DNA of 64,000 nucleotides from Toxoplasma gondii ME49. Lineage: Eukaryota > Apicomplexa > Conoidasida > Eucoccidiorida > Sarcocystidae. The DNA lies in NCBI RefSeq assembly GCF_000006565.2, contig NC_031480.1, positions 760,144-824,143 of the forward strand, given 5' to 3'. The position numbers and the translations under genes were made by a program. Under the pieces are notes generated by a model. It was not told the DNA's origin. It did not search any database and was given only the letters and a program-made list of their open reading frames with translations. Shown piece by piece: positions 24,178 through 37,800 of this stretch. Every line of letters starts with the position of its first letter. Position 1 is the first letter of the stretch.

Positions 24178-27100
24178 GGTGAGAAACGGGCAAACGTCAA
24201 AGCGTACGGGCGCAGAAAAATGCCGGAAGGGAAGCGGAGAGTTGCTTCCAGTCGAAAGACAGTCCCCTGACGCTGAGGAGATATGCAAGATAAAGGGGAG
24301 TGGTTTGAAAACCGAGTTCTTGAATGTTGTGCTGACAAACCCCCAGGTACAAGTGGTATATATATTATGATATTCACTTTGGAGGCCTCTTCTTGTAACT
24401 CTATACGGAATACAACGGTCGGGCAGCTGCCGGGTTTCGAGCAATAAAGCGTATCTGAGAGCTATGTGCGCTGTGCAGGAAACAGGAAGAGAGAAAGGAA
24501 AACGGAACAGGAAGCCGGACGCAAAGGCAGGACGGAGAAGCGGAAGTTTCAGGAGTCGAAGATACGCCAATGTAGGCCCGTGGTTTTGTACGTATTGAGC
24601 ACAAGTAGCTTTGGATGAGCTGTTGCATGTTCGCCAAAGAAAAGGTGTTGGCGTAGACGTTGGACACATGCAAACCGAGACCACATTTTCATGCGCGGCC
24701 TCAACGGTGTGTGTTGAAAAAAGAGTGACTTAAAATATTCCCGCACACACAACATGAAAGCGGTAGGACCTGATTCGTCTCCACACTTCACATTACGGGT
24801 GAAAGTGTCCCTTCTCCCAGATGGAAAATGCTCCCTTGGGTGCAATTGAGAGGTGTTGTCGAAGGAAAGTTGCCGTTCACTGTAGATGCACGTCACTGCA
24901 TTGTGAACATCACGTTCGAGAGGCCCACGACGTACACAGAACGGCGATGTTTCTCCCATGAGAAACCACGTTTTGGTTCTGTGACATGGAGAGGAGAAGC
25001 CCACCCTATTTTTGGACACAGATCCTTCCTCAGGTTGTCGGCGACGCAGTATCGACTCTGAAACTGAAAACTCAAGAAGAGTTTTACCAAAAAAAGAGGC
25101 AAAAAGCTGCTGCGGGATGCACGCAAACAGGAGACCACAATTCAGGAGAGCGCTAACGCTCAAAGTAGGGACAGAAGTCAAAAGCTCGGTCGCTGCTACT
25201 AACGTGGCTCCCGTTGCTCCTTTCGCGGTGGCATTGCTCATAGTGGCCATCGACTGCAGCATGTGGCGAACAAATGGTTCTCATTTCACCCGTTATGTAC
25301 GTCTGAACTCGTCGAACCAGCGGCAAACGCTCGTGTTTGCAGCTGTGTGTCCAAAAGAAACCGGAACGCGAACAGGACTAAATGATACAGAACGCGGGAA
25401 AGTGTTCAGCAAGAGAGGGTCAAACTTATTCAGATTCACGTATAGCTAGGTGAGTGTGACAGTATGTGGAGTTCCCCTTACAAAAGGACGTCAGCCGCAA
25501 GGCGCGCAGGTCCCGTGTCCCTGCTGGTCCTCTTACAGCAAAACGTCTCAGCCTGTGAGGTCGCTTAAAACCACTCAACATGAATAAATAGATGGAGTGT
25601 GAGACAGATGCCGAAATCATGTAAAATTGGAAGATGTTCTTCTTGGTGCCAAAAAAGCCGGCGGTTGTATTATGACGGTACAAAGACATGAAATCCTTGT
25701 CGGGTAATTGTCATCGTGCGTGCAAGTGGGTCCGACTCTTTGATGTCATCCATTCCGCGATCACCTAGTCGATGTTTTGCTTTCCGAGGTGTCTTGACCG
25801 ATTGCTTTTCAGTCAACCATGGTTTCGTCGGACTCTACCACGACCGAAGTCACCCAACTCATAAGGGCTTTGTTCAAGCCCGCCTGCTCACTACGCCGTA
25901 GACAAGATCCGCTCACTTTTTCTGCAACAGCTTTAAAGAACAAGATGGAACGGGTTCTCCACCCATGGAATATTCTTCTCATCTTGTTTTGGTTACCCCC
26001 TCATCAAAAGAATCGCTAACCGTCCGTCTATAACGTGCTACTGCCCCGGTAAAAAGCAAGCCGAGAGAGCTCGATCCAAGCCTGATAATAAGGTGCCTTA
26101 AACCCTTCTTCAAAACGCAAATTCAAGAACACAGAACCGCACTCGACTTGAATTCTTGGCTTCATTGTTCCCTTGAAAAAAGAACAGTTGATTGTGGCTA
26201 TGTCGTTCTCTGTACCTCTATATGAAGGATAAATCCGAAACGCAGACTGAGAAAGTCAAAGCCGCGCCTCCAACAGAGCGTACGCGGCGAGAATCTCTGC
26301 TCGCTTTGCTAGTGAACTGGGGATACGAAGGAAAGAGGATACGGGTACATTGTTAGGAGAGGGATTGCTGGTCCTTTCTGAGCTCGTGTCTGGGCATGGC
26401 ATGTGGCGCTTTTGAATCTCTTGACGAACGAACAGCCTCGCACCCGGACGCGATGCGAAAAGGAATCTAAGGAGGGTCGTCCGTTTCACTCTCAGCTGCA
26501 GACGGGTGAGACACCATAGCGTTTATATAGACCTCAGAAGCTTGCACATTCGCTAGCGTTAAACATCTACAGGAGTTGCAACAGGATGAGAATTCAAGAT
26601 GCTGCACTCTACAACAGCGTCTTCGGTATTCTTTCTGTATTTGGCTTCACATTATTCGAGGATTGTATACCTGGAATTACGTGCGACAGCATGTACACAG
26701 TCTTCCTACAAGAAAGCATGAGAGAGAAAATTTACTGCGAATGAGCGGTCACCAGGAACGTTTCGCGGCTGCACTGTGCCCTGCTTCTGTTCACTGGGAT
26801 TCCGTCACTTTGTGTCTGGAAGTCATCGCCATGTTTTTTTTTTCACGGCGCTTCGATTTTTTTCTGTGCACCGCCGCGTTTTGCCCCGAATCGCAGCATG
26901 TTTCATCAAAGAGTTCCACAAAGTGGCTGACCCGCGACCAGTTGTCCGCCGGTGTGTCAACTGGTTTCATCTTGCAGTAGAGTTAAGGAAATGCGGGGCG
27001 GAAAGTTCCATCATTGTCAAGTGGTGACGCCGCTGTGCTTGGAGCTCTGAGGGCAGCAGATCCCCTTTGCGGCGCAGACAGTTAGTTGTATGCGTTTCTA

Positions 27101-28829
27101 GCGAGACCCCCCAAGTGAATTTCAGGAGGAAGCGATTTCGGGGATGTGTTTTTCACTGCCTGCTCAGTGGCACACCCTACTTTAATATGCACGCGCTGAC
27201 TGGCAACACCTAGCGTTAGCGATTCACACAAATGTGTATGTAACCGGCGCCGGATGACATACAGAAAGCCGGTACGAACACGGTCGTTTTGGTGTGCTCG
27301 TCGACGGGAGTCGATGTGCACGACGAAGTGTGCCCGATTAATTTGTGCAAGTGTCTGAACGGATCTGCCGACGGGATTGGTTTATTCGAAAACGCGAAAA
27401 CGTGTACATACACAAATCGAAACACAATTCCCCGGGTGTACGTACGCCTAGGCAGCGGTCTCTGGCATTCATCGCTTTGCAATTGCAACGGTACTGCGGC
27501 AGATAGCGTCCACTTGCATATTTCAGCAGTGGAAATTGCCTTTGCATTTTTCGTACTTTGTCTCTTGTCTTTCGACAACGAACCGCAACAAAGGAGGCTT
27601 TTCGTCCAGGTGGCCTCACGAAATTCGTTTGTGCTGTGACTGCGTCGGTTTGGATACCCGCGGGCGGGCGAACCGGGTTCTTGGAGCGCTCGTGAATTTT
27701 TCTGCTGCGATCGCGTGCGCTCTGTGAACAGCTGGAAGGTTCCCTCTACTTGTGGCTGAGTCAACAATTACGCTTCAGCGAAACGCGAACCTGAGATTTG
27801 TCGTCAAGCGGGTCGCTTTGTCCGTCACAAAGAGTGTCGGTAGACGTTGCTTTCGGTCAAAATCGCGCGGAACGGGCTTGCGCCTTGGTGTGTTTTCGTC
27901 GTGGTTCTTTTCTCGCCTCTCCCATCTCAACGACAGTTGGCGCGTTGTGTCGCGCGGCTTTTCCCGGCTTCTCCCACTTTGTCGAAAGGAAGGAATGCGA
28001 GGCGAGGCAGCGGAAGAGAAAGCCGTGACGAAGCTCTGGGGCGCCGGAGCGAGTCGTCATTCAGCTCCCACTGCCGCGAAGAAACCCAACCACGAGGGCT
28101 GCGCTTTTTTTCGCGCACCAAAATGAGGAGCACAGAGGAGGAGGGCAGGCGACACTCTCTGCGGGATTCCACCGTTGTAACGTATACAGCGGTACGTTGT
28201 TGACGATATCTTTCCACAGCGGCGAACTCTACCGCTTTCCCAGCTTCTTTTCAGGAATATACAGAGATTCCATGCCAAGCAGTTTTCCTTGGCTGCACTC
28301 AACGACGGGGCTGGGATGACCCTCGCCGCTCTTCACAGCTTTTTAGTTGTTTTGGCTTCAACAGCCACTGGCGCTTCCCCAGTGAACCTGCTGCTTGCGA
28401 TTGTCTTGGCTTCCAGTTCGCTCTTTTTCCCGCAAAGACGAAGTAGCCTTCCACAGCGGCGGAGCCAACCCGGCGCTTGTTAGCCCCGGCGAGGCACATT
28501 TGCCTGAAAAATTTGTACGCTTTAATTCGCGATACACCTCTGTTAGTATATGCGCATACTGAAACCAGACTTTTCCGTTGGCTCAGCCATCTGCGGGAGT
28601 CCGCAGGAGGCTTGAATCCCTTCTGTCACGACTGATCCTCATTCCCGTGTGCCTGGTGCCAGAAGCCGATATGAAGGCTTTTACATGCACGTCTACGTAG
28701 ATGTCTTACAGCATGCTAGAGGGACTCTATTTACATGCATAGCGTCGCCGTGTCTTCCGTTTGTCACCCATCCATTATTCGTTGTTGTGACTGACTCGGC
28801 CCTCGCTCTTGTCCCGCCCTCTTGGCCAA
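24178..28829. other. Divergent intergenic spacer
   Basis: This 4.65-kb stretch lies between the minus-strand channel gene and the plus-strand RING gene, so it should contain both promoters and leaders. Apart from one 237-codon ATG frame at 24549-25262, described separately, I see only short frames without family resemblance. The part from about 27740 to 28480 is richer in CG and carries several overlapping open frames, as expected for a leader region. No RNA gene or mobile element was recognised. Confidence 0.5.
24549..25262 (-). CDS. Hypothetical 237-residue reading frame
   Basis: An uninterrupted ATG-to-stop frame starting at 25262 (MLQSMATMSNATAKGATG...). The first 75 residues are rich in A, T, L, S and V and include a hydrophobic run (LLNCGLLFACIPQQLF). 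The rest has no motif I recognise and is rich in H, R, F and C, which is typical of non-coding frames. It could be a small gene, an upstream exon of the channel, or chance. There is no splice evidence for or against. Confidence 0.2.
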   Translation of the reverse strand: MLQSMATMSNATAKGATGATLVAATELLTSVPTLSVSALLNCGLLFACIPQQLFASFFGKTLLEFSVSESILRRRQPEEGSVSKNRVGFSSPCHRTKTWFLMGETSPFCVRRGPLERDVHNAVTCIYSERQLSFDNTSQLHPREHFPSGRRDTFTRNVKCGDESGPTAFMLCVREYFKSLFFQHTPLRPRMKMWSRFACVQRLRQHLFFGEHATAHPKLLVLNTYKTTGLHWRIFDS

Positions 28830-31800
28830 ATGCCTTCGCGAACGTGTGCGTCGTCCACACGTCTGGGCGGCTTGAAAAAAGACATGGAGAAGCCACGTGT
28901 GTGGACGAAAGCATCGAGCGCGGCGGCCACCACGCTCTCGGCTGTAGTGGCATCCCGGCGCTCGTCGACTGCGGAGCTCGAGGGCACCGTTTCTGCAATT
29001 TTTCGACGCCCTGCCGGCTTGCCTTCTCTGCGGGATTCTACCCCGAGACGTGTAGAACATAAAAAACGGGGTTTCCACGAGAGCTCATGCACAGAGGCGC
29101 CCCCTGAGGGCGAGTCAGGAGACACGCGTTCAGGACGAGATGGAGCAAGAAAGAACAGAGGAGAAACACCTTCGTCGGCGCCGAATTCTGTCACTCCTGC
29201 GCACCTCAATGAGACAGTGCCCTCTCCGTCCGCGCGACTCTCTCAAGGATTTCAAAACCCGCAGTTCCACAGGCAAGTTGAAGAGGGTGGCGTGGAAGAC
29301 ACAAACCGGTTTTGGGGTTTGCAGAGAGCAGTTCAGAGAACAAACAAGCAACAACAAAGCAGACACAAAATCTTTGGGGCTTGCCCTGGTTAACCGAATT
29401 CCGGTCCCCAGAGTGAGGCGTACCGGTGTAAGGCTTCTCCCCTGTTTGCTAACTGTGTGTGACACGATGACTTTGAGCAGAGTATGAAGCCGTTTGCCTG
29501 GGGGCTTGTAATGTCTTATTCGCTGAAGGTGAAAGGCATGTTAGCGTCTTAGAGGAGTGTTGAAGCACATCGTTTTATTCGATGGTGTGTCTCCCCGACT
29601 TGTATGTTCCAACCTCCAAGTTTAAAGAGGCGTTTGTTGTCTTCTTCTGCACAGAATGTACCGATCTGACGGGCACAGATTGACGCTGTCTGGTGTGAGA
29701 GATGCGCGGCAAGTTGCCGGGTTGTCGGCATTTCTCAGCCAAGTCACGACAGCGCCTCGCAGGTTTTCGTCGGGGCATCGAAGCGCTTTGCATGCTGCCC
29801 CTTGTCAACCCAGCAATTCCTTTCAGGCGACTCGAGGGTCTCGCACAGCAAGCCGGGACGTTTCAGGCGGGACAAACAGATATCGGGAGTTTGAGGACGC
29901 GAACGGTAGCACTTTGCATGCATCTGCTTCGGCTGCACTTCCGCCGTCGTCTCGTGTCGCAGAGGCGAAGAGCTCTTCGTGCGATGCCGTGGCGTTTGCA
30001 GACGCAGAAAGACCCTCAGGAAGCGACGACAAAAGATCTCAGAGCCATGCCGACACGGGCGGGGTGCTCAACAAGAGCCGATCCGCCTCTGCGCTCTCTT
30101 CTGAGGGTGTGTCTCTTTGGGAGAAGAAGGGAGAGGAAGGTCAGAAAGAAGAACGACAGGTATCGGCTGCTCTCGCGAGTGTCTATCTAGACGATGCCCC
30201 AGCCGAGGTGGTGGTGGCCGCCCTTGAGGAGTTACGCTCCTTCCCGCGGCTTCAGGCACTTCACATCCATCTCTGGGGGCTCGACTGGACTCCAGAAATG
30301 ATCAGACTTCTCGGGTACGTTCGCGAGGAAACTGGGACAGGGACGAGGTCGGTGGAGTCTGGTTCTGTGTAGACAAGGGACTGAGAAAGGAGGTCGCATG
30401 TATCGTCTCCGCGATGTGTCTCAATTTGAGGTGAGATTGCATGAGTTCTCTGTCGCGCCTTGCACGACGGAAGGTGTGACAGTTCTGCCCGCTTTGCTGT
30501 AATCAACAAGGGGAGAGGCCCCTTCCTTCACTTAGCGTCATGGAGGATGTTTTTTCGGAGGAGATGCTGGTGTGCTTCCTCCCTTCTTGCTGATGTTTCT
30601 CTGTCTTGTTCCTCTCTCCTGCCTTCTCTTTTTCTCCTTGCCGCGAGCGAGGCGACACCTGGAGGTTTTGTAAGGGGCACCCGTGTGAGTGTGCTGAAGG
30701 CTAGAGTGGGAAACGAAGGAGTTTACGAGACGCAGCGCCGAGGAGAATCGAAGCAGTTCGTTTGTGTTCTTCTGCTTGTCTCTCTTTTTTAGCCAAGTGT
30801 TCGCCGCGAGCGCTGCAACGCTGGAGTCTGTCACCCTTCGATGTCGTGTGTCCGCTCCCGTGCTCACGGAGATGCTCGAAAGGCTTCCAACGAATGTGCG
30901 CTATTTGGATGTCTCCGAAAACATGTAGGCGAACAGCCCACACAGCCGTTTTACTGGGGACCCTAATACAAGCCCAACAGTCTCTCATCAGGGGGAGCTT
31001 CATTGCTGCGACGTTCAAGAGGCGAGGAAGCGTTGCGGGAGATAGGCAACGCAGCGCAGACTCACATACAGGCTGCGCGTTTCTCGACTGCTTCTATTTC
31101 TGGCTTTCCTTCTTCCTTCCGATTTTGCTAGTTCGTGGTTCTTTCCCTGTGTGGTCCTCTATACCCTTCACTCGTGCCGCTTTGTCTCCTCACCATCTCT
31201 GCATCCCTGAGTTTGTCTTCAACCGCGTTCTGCATCTATGTGCGATAACTCTAATGGATACGGTCTTTCAGCGTTTCTGTCAGTTTCCGTCTGTGCCTTG
31301 GTTTCTCTCACTTTGTGTCACTTGCAGGTTGGGGGGCGATACGACGGTGGTTCCGGTGCTGGACACTTTGTTGCGCCGCAACGCCATCGAATCTCTTAAA
31401 GTATCGCAAGTTGGATGGTCGCGCGAGTCGAAGGAACTTTTTGCGAAGGCGGTCGAAAACCTCGGCGTCTTCAACTGTCTCCAGTGGCTGGAAGGTATGC
31501 AGGATGGCTTCCAGAGCCGTCCTTCTCCAGAGAAGAATTACGTCTGTTTTGATTCGGGGTCGAGATCTGGAAGGTCACTTTGATTACCTCTTCTAGCCCT
31601 TTGCCGAGAGAGACAACAATTCTTTTCTCGCGATCGCTCTTGGTTCTGTGTTCTCCCTTCACGTGTTCTTCTTGTGTTTCTGCCGCTTGGAATCTGTCTT
31701 CGCGTTCTCCGAGTTGCGTCTCTCAGTCTCCCTTCCGTGGCTTTCCTTCCCCTGCGTTCCTCGCTGTTTTCGTCGCATTCTCGCCGTGCTTCTGTCGGGC

Positions 31801-34800
31801 TCTGTTCCTTCTTGTTTTCTTGCGCGCCGTGTCTCTTCGCGTCTCGTTCTTCCCCGTCGTTCTGTTCTCCAACTTCCTTTCTCTCTCCTCTCTTCTTCTG
31901 CGTCTCCGTTCGCCCATCTCCTGCCGCGGCTGTATCCACCCCGACGTCTTTGTCGAGTTGCACACGTTGGTTTTTCTCTGTTTTCCTCGAGAATCCTGCA
32001 TCTACGAGACGGTTGCTTTCGTCGCTCTCTCCATTCTCCCTTGTCGTTTTTCCTTCCTCTTTCCCCCCATTTTTCTACGTCTTCAGGCGTCGACCTTTCT
32101 GAGTGGCTTGCCATTCCCCCGCAAGTTTTCATGCAAGCTGCTGTGCCTGGACCACCTTGCAGCAGCGTGGCAGCGACGACCGCCCCCCTCGCGCATCTGT
32201 ATGGACACCGCTCTGGCGTATCTGGAGCTCCAGGCGCAAGTCGCGCTGCAACTGTCGCCTTGGCGAAAAGGTGAGAAAAAACGGAGCGACGGCGGGAGAA
32301 CGTCACGCATGCGGAGACGGCAGCAACAACGCGGAGGCAGAAGAGGCAAACGAAAAGGAAAAAGAGGAAACAGAAAGAGGGCAGGACAGTGGCAGAGCAG
32401 GGCGAAAAGGAGGGAGAAGGAATTCAGAAGAAGGGAGAAGAGGTAGAAGAAGACGTGGTACAGGCAGCAGAAGAAGGCGTCAGGATGCAGGGAAGCATCT
32501 CTCCTGAAAGATAAGAACGCACATTCTCGAGACGTTTCGGTGGACCCTGCATGACACTCGCGAGAGACACAGGTCCGCCTGCACAGACGCAGCGAAGATT
32601 CCTGGACAACGATGAAGAAAGGAGAGACGTGGATGCACCGACAAAACGACACAGGATGGGCAGATGCAGAAACAGTGACAGGCAGCACTGTACGGCTGGA
32701 TACGAGAGTGTTTCAGTTTTTCAAGAAGTGGAACTCGAAAGGAAAAAGGGGAAGCACCACATTCCATTCTCTTCGGAGGTTCATCTTGAGGCATCTCTCG
32801 CGTCTGTTTCATCTGTTTATCGTGTGTCTTCTCTCGCTCCTTTCTCTCCTGCTTCTGCTTCCTCTTCTGCTTCTTCTTCATCTGCTGCTGCTGCTGAACT
32901 CTGTTGCTCCTTCGTCTTCGTTCCAGTTCGTTCATGTTTGAATTTCGCTGAGTGTGGAGGTGTCGTTTTTCTCTGGATGCGTCTGCCAGTCTGCCTGCAA
33001 CAACTGTGAACTACACCCTGCTGCGCTACCTGCGAATCCGGACGTTCCTGCCGATGCTCGTCGGCAAGAAGGTTCGAGTTTGGTGGAAGCCCACAAGCGA
33101 GACGCAACGCACGGACTTCAGTGGACGGTGAGATGAATAGCGGAAAAGGAGAATCAAAAACGGGAGAGACGAAATGAACAAACGAGAGAGCGAGAAGAGA
33201 GAAGCAACGCGAAGGGAGAGAAGGAGACGTCTAGAGGGAGAGCCGTAGATCGCCACACAGACAGAGACAGATCGAGATACAAGGTAGAGTTATCCATGGC
33301 TGAACATAAAGGGAGACCGAGATGTGGCATATATCTGCAAGTGAGGAGATATATATGTATATATTTGTGTATACATATCTATATATCTATATATATACAT
33401 ATAGGTAGATATATATATATATATATATATATAGATAGATAGATAGATAGGTGTCGACATCTGTAGACATATGCATATGTAGACAAGCCAGTACTTGTGA
33501 ATTGAGGAGGAAAAAAGCGCATGAAGCACGTAGTGCGAATCCACGAGTCCCTGATCTGATTCGTCACGGGGGACACGCAAGAAATCACAGGTGCACTGCT
33601 TTCTTGGCTTCTTACTTCCTGCGCTGGAGTTCCGGAAAAGCACGAAATCTGATTCTGAGATCGGAGTTCGCCATTGTCTTTCTTCTGCAGCTACTGGCCA
33701 GCGCGGGTGGTTCACGGCTGTACAGACACCCTAGTCTGCAAGCTCGTGTACGACAACAATGAGCAGGACTTCATATCTCTTCGATATCTGCAGCCTTACC
33801 ACCCCTTCAAATACGGTGGAGGCTGGGGATGTTTGACCGACTCTTTTCCTTCTTCCTCCTCTGTTTCATCTGCCTCTTCTTCTTCCTCTTTTTCTCAACC
33901 TTGCAAGAGTTTCGACATGCCGGCGGAGCCTTGCACTGTCTCCGTCGCGGAGACAATCCGGTGCGAGGCTCGCGTAGGGCGCGGGGCCTCACGCGGTCGT
34001 CGGAGCGTCGCTGCGGCTTCAAGAGACACTTTTGCCCTTTCGTCGTCTGTCTCCGAAAGGCTATCAATTGTCTCTGAAGCCTCACCGGTGGTGTCTCCGC
34101 GGCGCGGGCGAAGACAGCGGAGACAGGGTGGTGCGGCGCGAGGGGCGGGGCTCGAAGTCGAGGAGACAGGAGAGGGCGCGGAGACAGGAGAGGACGAGGA
34201 AGGAGACACCGTGGACGCAGGGTCTTTCGTGACCAGCGAGAGAGAGAGCGCGGGGATATCGGCGCGGGGGCGGAGACGCAGACCCCCTCGGGGAAAAGCG
34301 TCTCTGTTTGTCAGCGCGCCCCGGCAAGACGAGGAGACAGGAGACCAGACTCAGAGAAGAAAGAGGCGTCGCAGTGCCGGCAATGAGGGAACAGAGGCGC
34401 GGCAGAGTTTGGAAGAGAACCCAGGGACCGAGTGCTTCCTCCCGCCTTCTGAGAAAAGCGTTTTGCAATGCGCGTCTTCTTCCGGCCGTCAGGCTTCTCG
34501 CCTCCGCCCCCCAGCGCCCACGCGGCGCTCCGTGGAGTCCAAGGCGCCGTTCGGGTGCGGCCGCCGAGTGTCTCCTCGCCTGCAACTCCTCGCCCAGGGG
34601 AGACAGAAGAGCCACGGATCACACGAAAGCAGCAGGGCGCAAGAACGCGAGGAGCCGGTGAAGGGCAGGGGGCCTGTGGGCTGCGGAGACAGGGCGGCCT
34701 CGCCTTTGCGTCTCAGGCGAACTTTGCGTGGGCGCGAAGGAACAGGCGCCTCAAAGGAGAGAGACGACACGGAGACAGGTGTGATGCGTGAAGCCCAGAA

Positions 34801-37800
34801 GGGGGTGGAGACCGCAAGGTCGGGACTGGGAGAGTTCCAAAGAGAAGAAGGACTAGAGGGTTTGGGCGAGGACAGAGCAGAGTGTGTTTATCTGGAATCG
34901 ACAGACACAGGGCGAGGCAGGCGGCGGCGATCTCGAGAGAAGAGCAGTCAGGACGGCGAGAAGGAAGGTGGAAGAGACGCGCGACACAGGGCTGGCAGCC
35001 GCGAGAGCGACGACCGGTGCGGACGGCGCGAAGCAGCAGAAGCAAACGGGATTGGAGACGCACTTGAGAGAAGCATCGGAGTGGCTGCCAGGGCGAAGAC
35101 GAGGATGACAAGGGAAGGTCTCGCTGCCCACGTCTGTTCGACTCGTCGCGGGGGTGCAGGCGAAGAGGCTCTGGTGCGAGCGGAGACGGGGGCCTCTCGC
35201 GGAGACAAAGACGAGGGCGAGAGACGAGAGCAGGCGGGAGACAGACCCCTAGAGCAGCGGAGGCAAAGAGGAGATTGTCTGTCTCCTGGAACAGACGAGA
35301 TGCGAGACCAACAAACGCGAGACGAAGCACTGCGAGCCCAGGGGACAGGAGAACAGAGACGCAAGAGTGACGGAGACCCTCTAGACGTCGCATGGGATGT
35401 TTGCTGCGGACCGGCGCCTGTCAGTCGGCAGGAGGTTGCGGCTGCTGCGTCGTTGTACCCTGACCTTTTCGAACAGAGTCTGTACACGTTTTTGCTGTCT
35501 CCTGAGAGAGATGGCGAAGCGGAAGAAACTTCAGAAAGAAAGCGAGCTGTTGGACGCGAAGTCGGAGAAGAGAGGAAGGCGAGAGGAGCGCCGGGGGAGT
35601 CTTTTGCCCCTGCGGCCTCTGACAGTCCAGCCGGGGACGCAAACTCCAAGGAGTGTTCGCGGCCGGGAAGCCGAGCTCTCGGGACCCGCCGGAAGACTCA
35701 GGAGATGCGAAAAGCAAAAGAAGACACGGAGAAGGCAGAGCGAGAAAAGGAAGGAGAAGCTCAAGAAAAAGGAGGAGAGAAGGGAGAGACCGAAGTTGTT
35801 TTCGAGACTCTCGAGGATGCGAGCGTGAACTGCGAAGAAGGTCGAGTTCGAGTGGGAAGGATGCCATTGGCAGTCATCGGAAATGTTCTTCTTCCTGGCG
35901 AGTTGTGTGAATTTCGAGACGAAGAAGAACATCGTGGCAGCGACCCTTCTGATTTCGTCGGTAGGCTCAGCTAAGGCTTCTCGCCTCTCGCGGTTCCCCT
36001 TCGCGACAAGTTCAGCGCTTCTTTGCTTTTTCTTGACTTGTCTCTCACCAGTGTCTTTGGGAAGGATCGTGTCCTCTCTGTGTCTTCTCTCTTTCTCTGC
36101 ATCTCACCAACAGCTTTTCGCGTGAGCGACTTCCTCTCTCTCCTTTTTCGCCCGTTTCTCTGGCGACCTCAACAAACCTTTTTCTTGCCGCAGTTCCGGC
36201 GCTCTTTTTCCCCTCCCCTCTCTCTTCTCTCCTTAGGCATGGTCGTCGCCGTCAACTCTGAGGAGCCTCTGTACGTCGTGCGCTGCGTGTACCACGACGA
36301 TGACACTGTGAGCGCTACGGTGGCCTTCGAAAATCGGCGCGAAGCTGGCCGCGATACGCCCCTCGATATCCTGGGCAAGAATTCTATAGACGACTCGACG
36401 CACCGCGGATCGGTCCGGGAGCAGATACTCGAGATTCTCCCCCGCGCCCCGCGTCCAACTTGCGATAAACATTCCCGAGGAAGGCTGTATCTCGAGTGTT
36501 TCCTTTTTTGTTTTTGTCATCTTGGCCTTGTCGTTCTCGTGTACGTTGGTGTTGCTTGAGAAACGGCGAGTCCCGAGACGTCCGTTCAAGCGCGTTTGAA
36601 GAACGTAGTTTCTGGTTGAATCGCGCCTCGTAGAGATCCCTGCTTCCATCAGACTCAGCAGATTGTGTCGGTGCATGTGAGTTCCTTCAAGGCAAAAGAC
36701 GATCCGAAGAGTGGAGTCTGTTTCCTCACTTTCCTCTCAAAGCGTCGCTTCTTCGTCACCTTTTCTCTCCTGTCTCTTGCGTCTTCGTTTCGCACCTGCG
36801 GGGCTGTCTTTGTTTTCAGCTCCTGCAGATCCAAAGTTCAGACATTCGTCGCGCCGTCGTCGTGCCACTCGACGCGTGGATCGCATGGCGCTTCGCGCTC
36901 GAGAGGTTCCGTCTGAGAAGTGAAGAGTCTTCCTCGACAGACGCTGCCCAGCGAGGAGCTTCGCGCGCGGTGCCGAATAGGCGAGAAGAGCCTCCTCCTC
37001 CGGCGTCTGCAGCGCCACAAGGACGAACGAAGAGGGTAGGAGCCACAAGCCGCGAGCTGTTGCAAGGCCAGGCCTGCGTCCCAGAACGACGCGCAGAGAT
37101 CCGAAGTCTCTTGAACCTGGGCTCCGGACAGAGGGAGACGAATCTCCCAGCCGCGACTGCCTTCCCTTCGTTCCGTGAGTAGAGACACAAGGGCAGACGC
37201 CGCGAGCAGACGCTTGCGGGAAGCAGACAGGCAGCGAAAACGAGGGAGAGAGCAGAAGGCGTGAGAGAGCGGAGGAGGAAGATGATGCGTCAAAGAAAAG
37301 AACGTGAGAAACATTGACAGAGGGAACAAGAGACGGCGAGAGGAAAGCTCGAGCAGGCGAAGAAGACGAGGAAGAAGAAACAAAGAAAACGAGGGGGAAA
37401 AAAGAAATGAAAAGGAAGAGAGGAGAAGCAGAGAGAGGGAGAGAGGAGACAAAAGATAGCAAAAGAGGACAGGAAAGAGAAGGAGATGAGGGAACGAGAA
37501 AGAGTCACGAAACGAATCCGACATCCCATACGTGTTAACGAGAGACACCCACAGACAGTCAAACGTGAAAGGTCCACTAATATATATATATATATATATA
37601 TACATATATATTTACATAAGTATCTAATAAGGATAGAAATCTATTGTCGATCATGGGCGTATCTATTCATCTATAAATATATATATATATATATATATTG
37701 GTGATGAGGACGGTATATTTCAATGTTTTTTTCCAGGCGAAGTGCCGCCGTTTGCAGCATTTTACATGCTTCCGATCGCGACGTCGGCTAGGCTGCAGCA

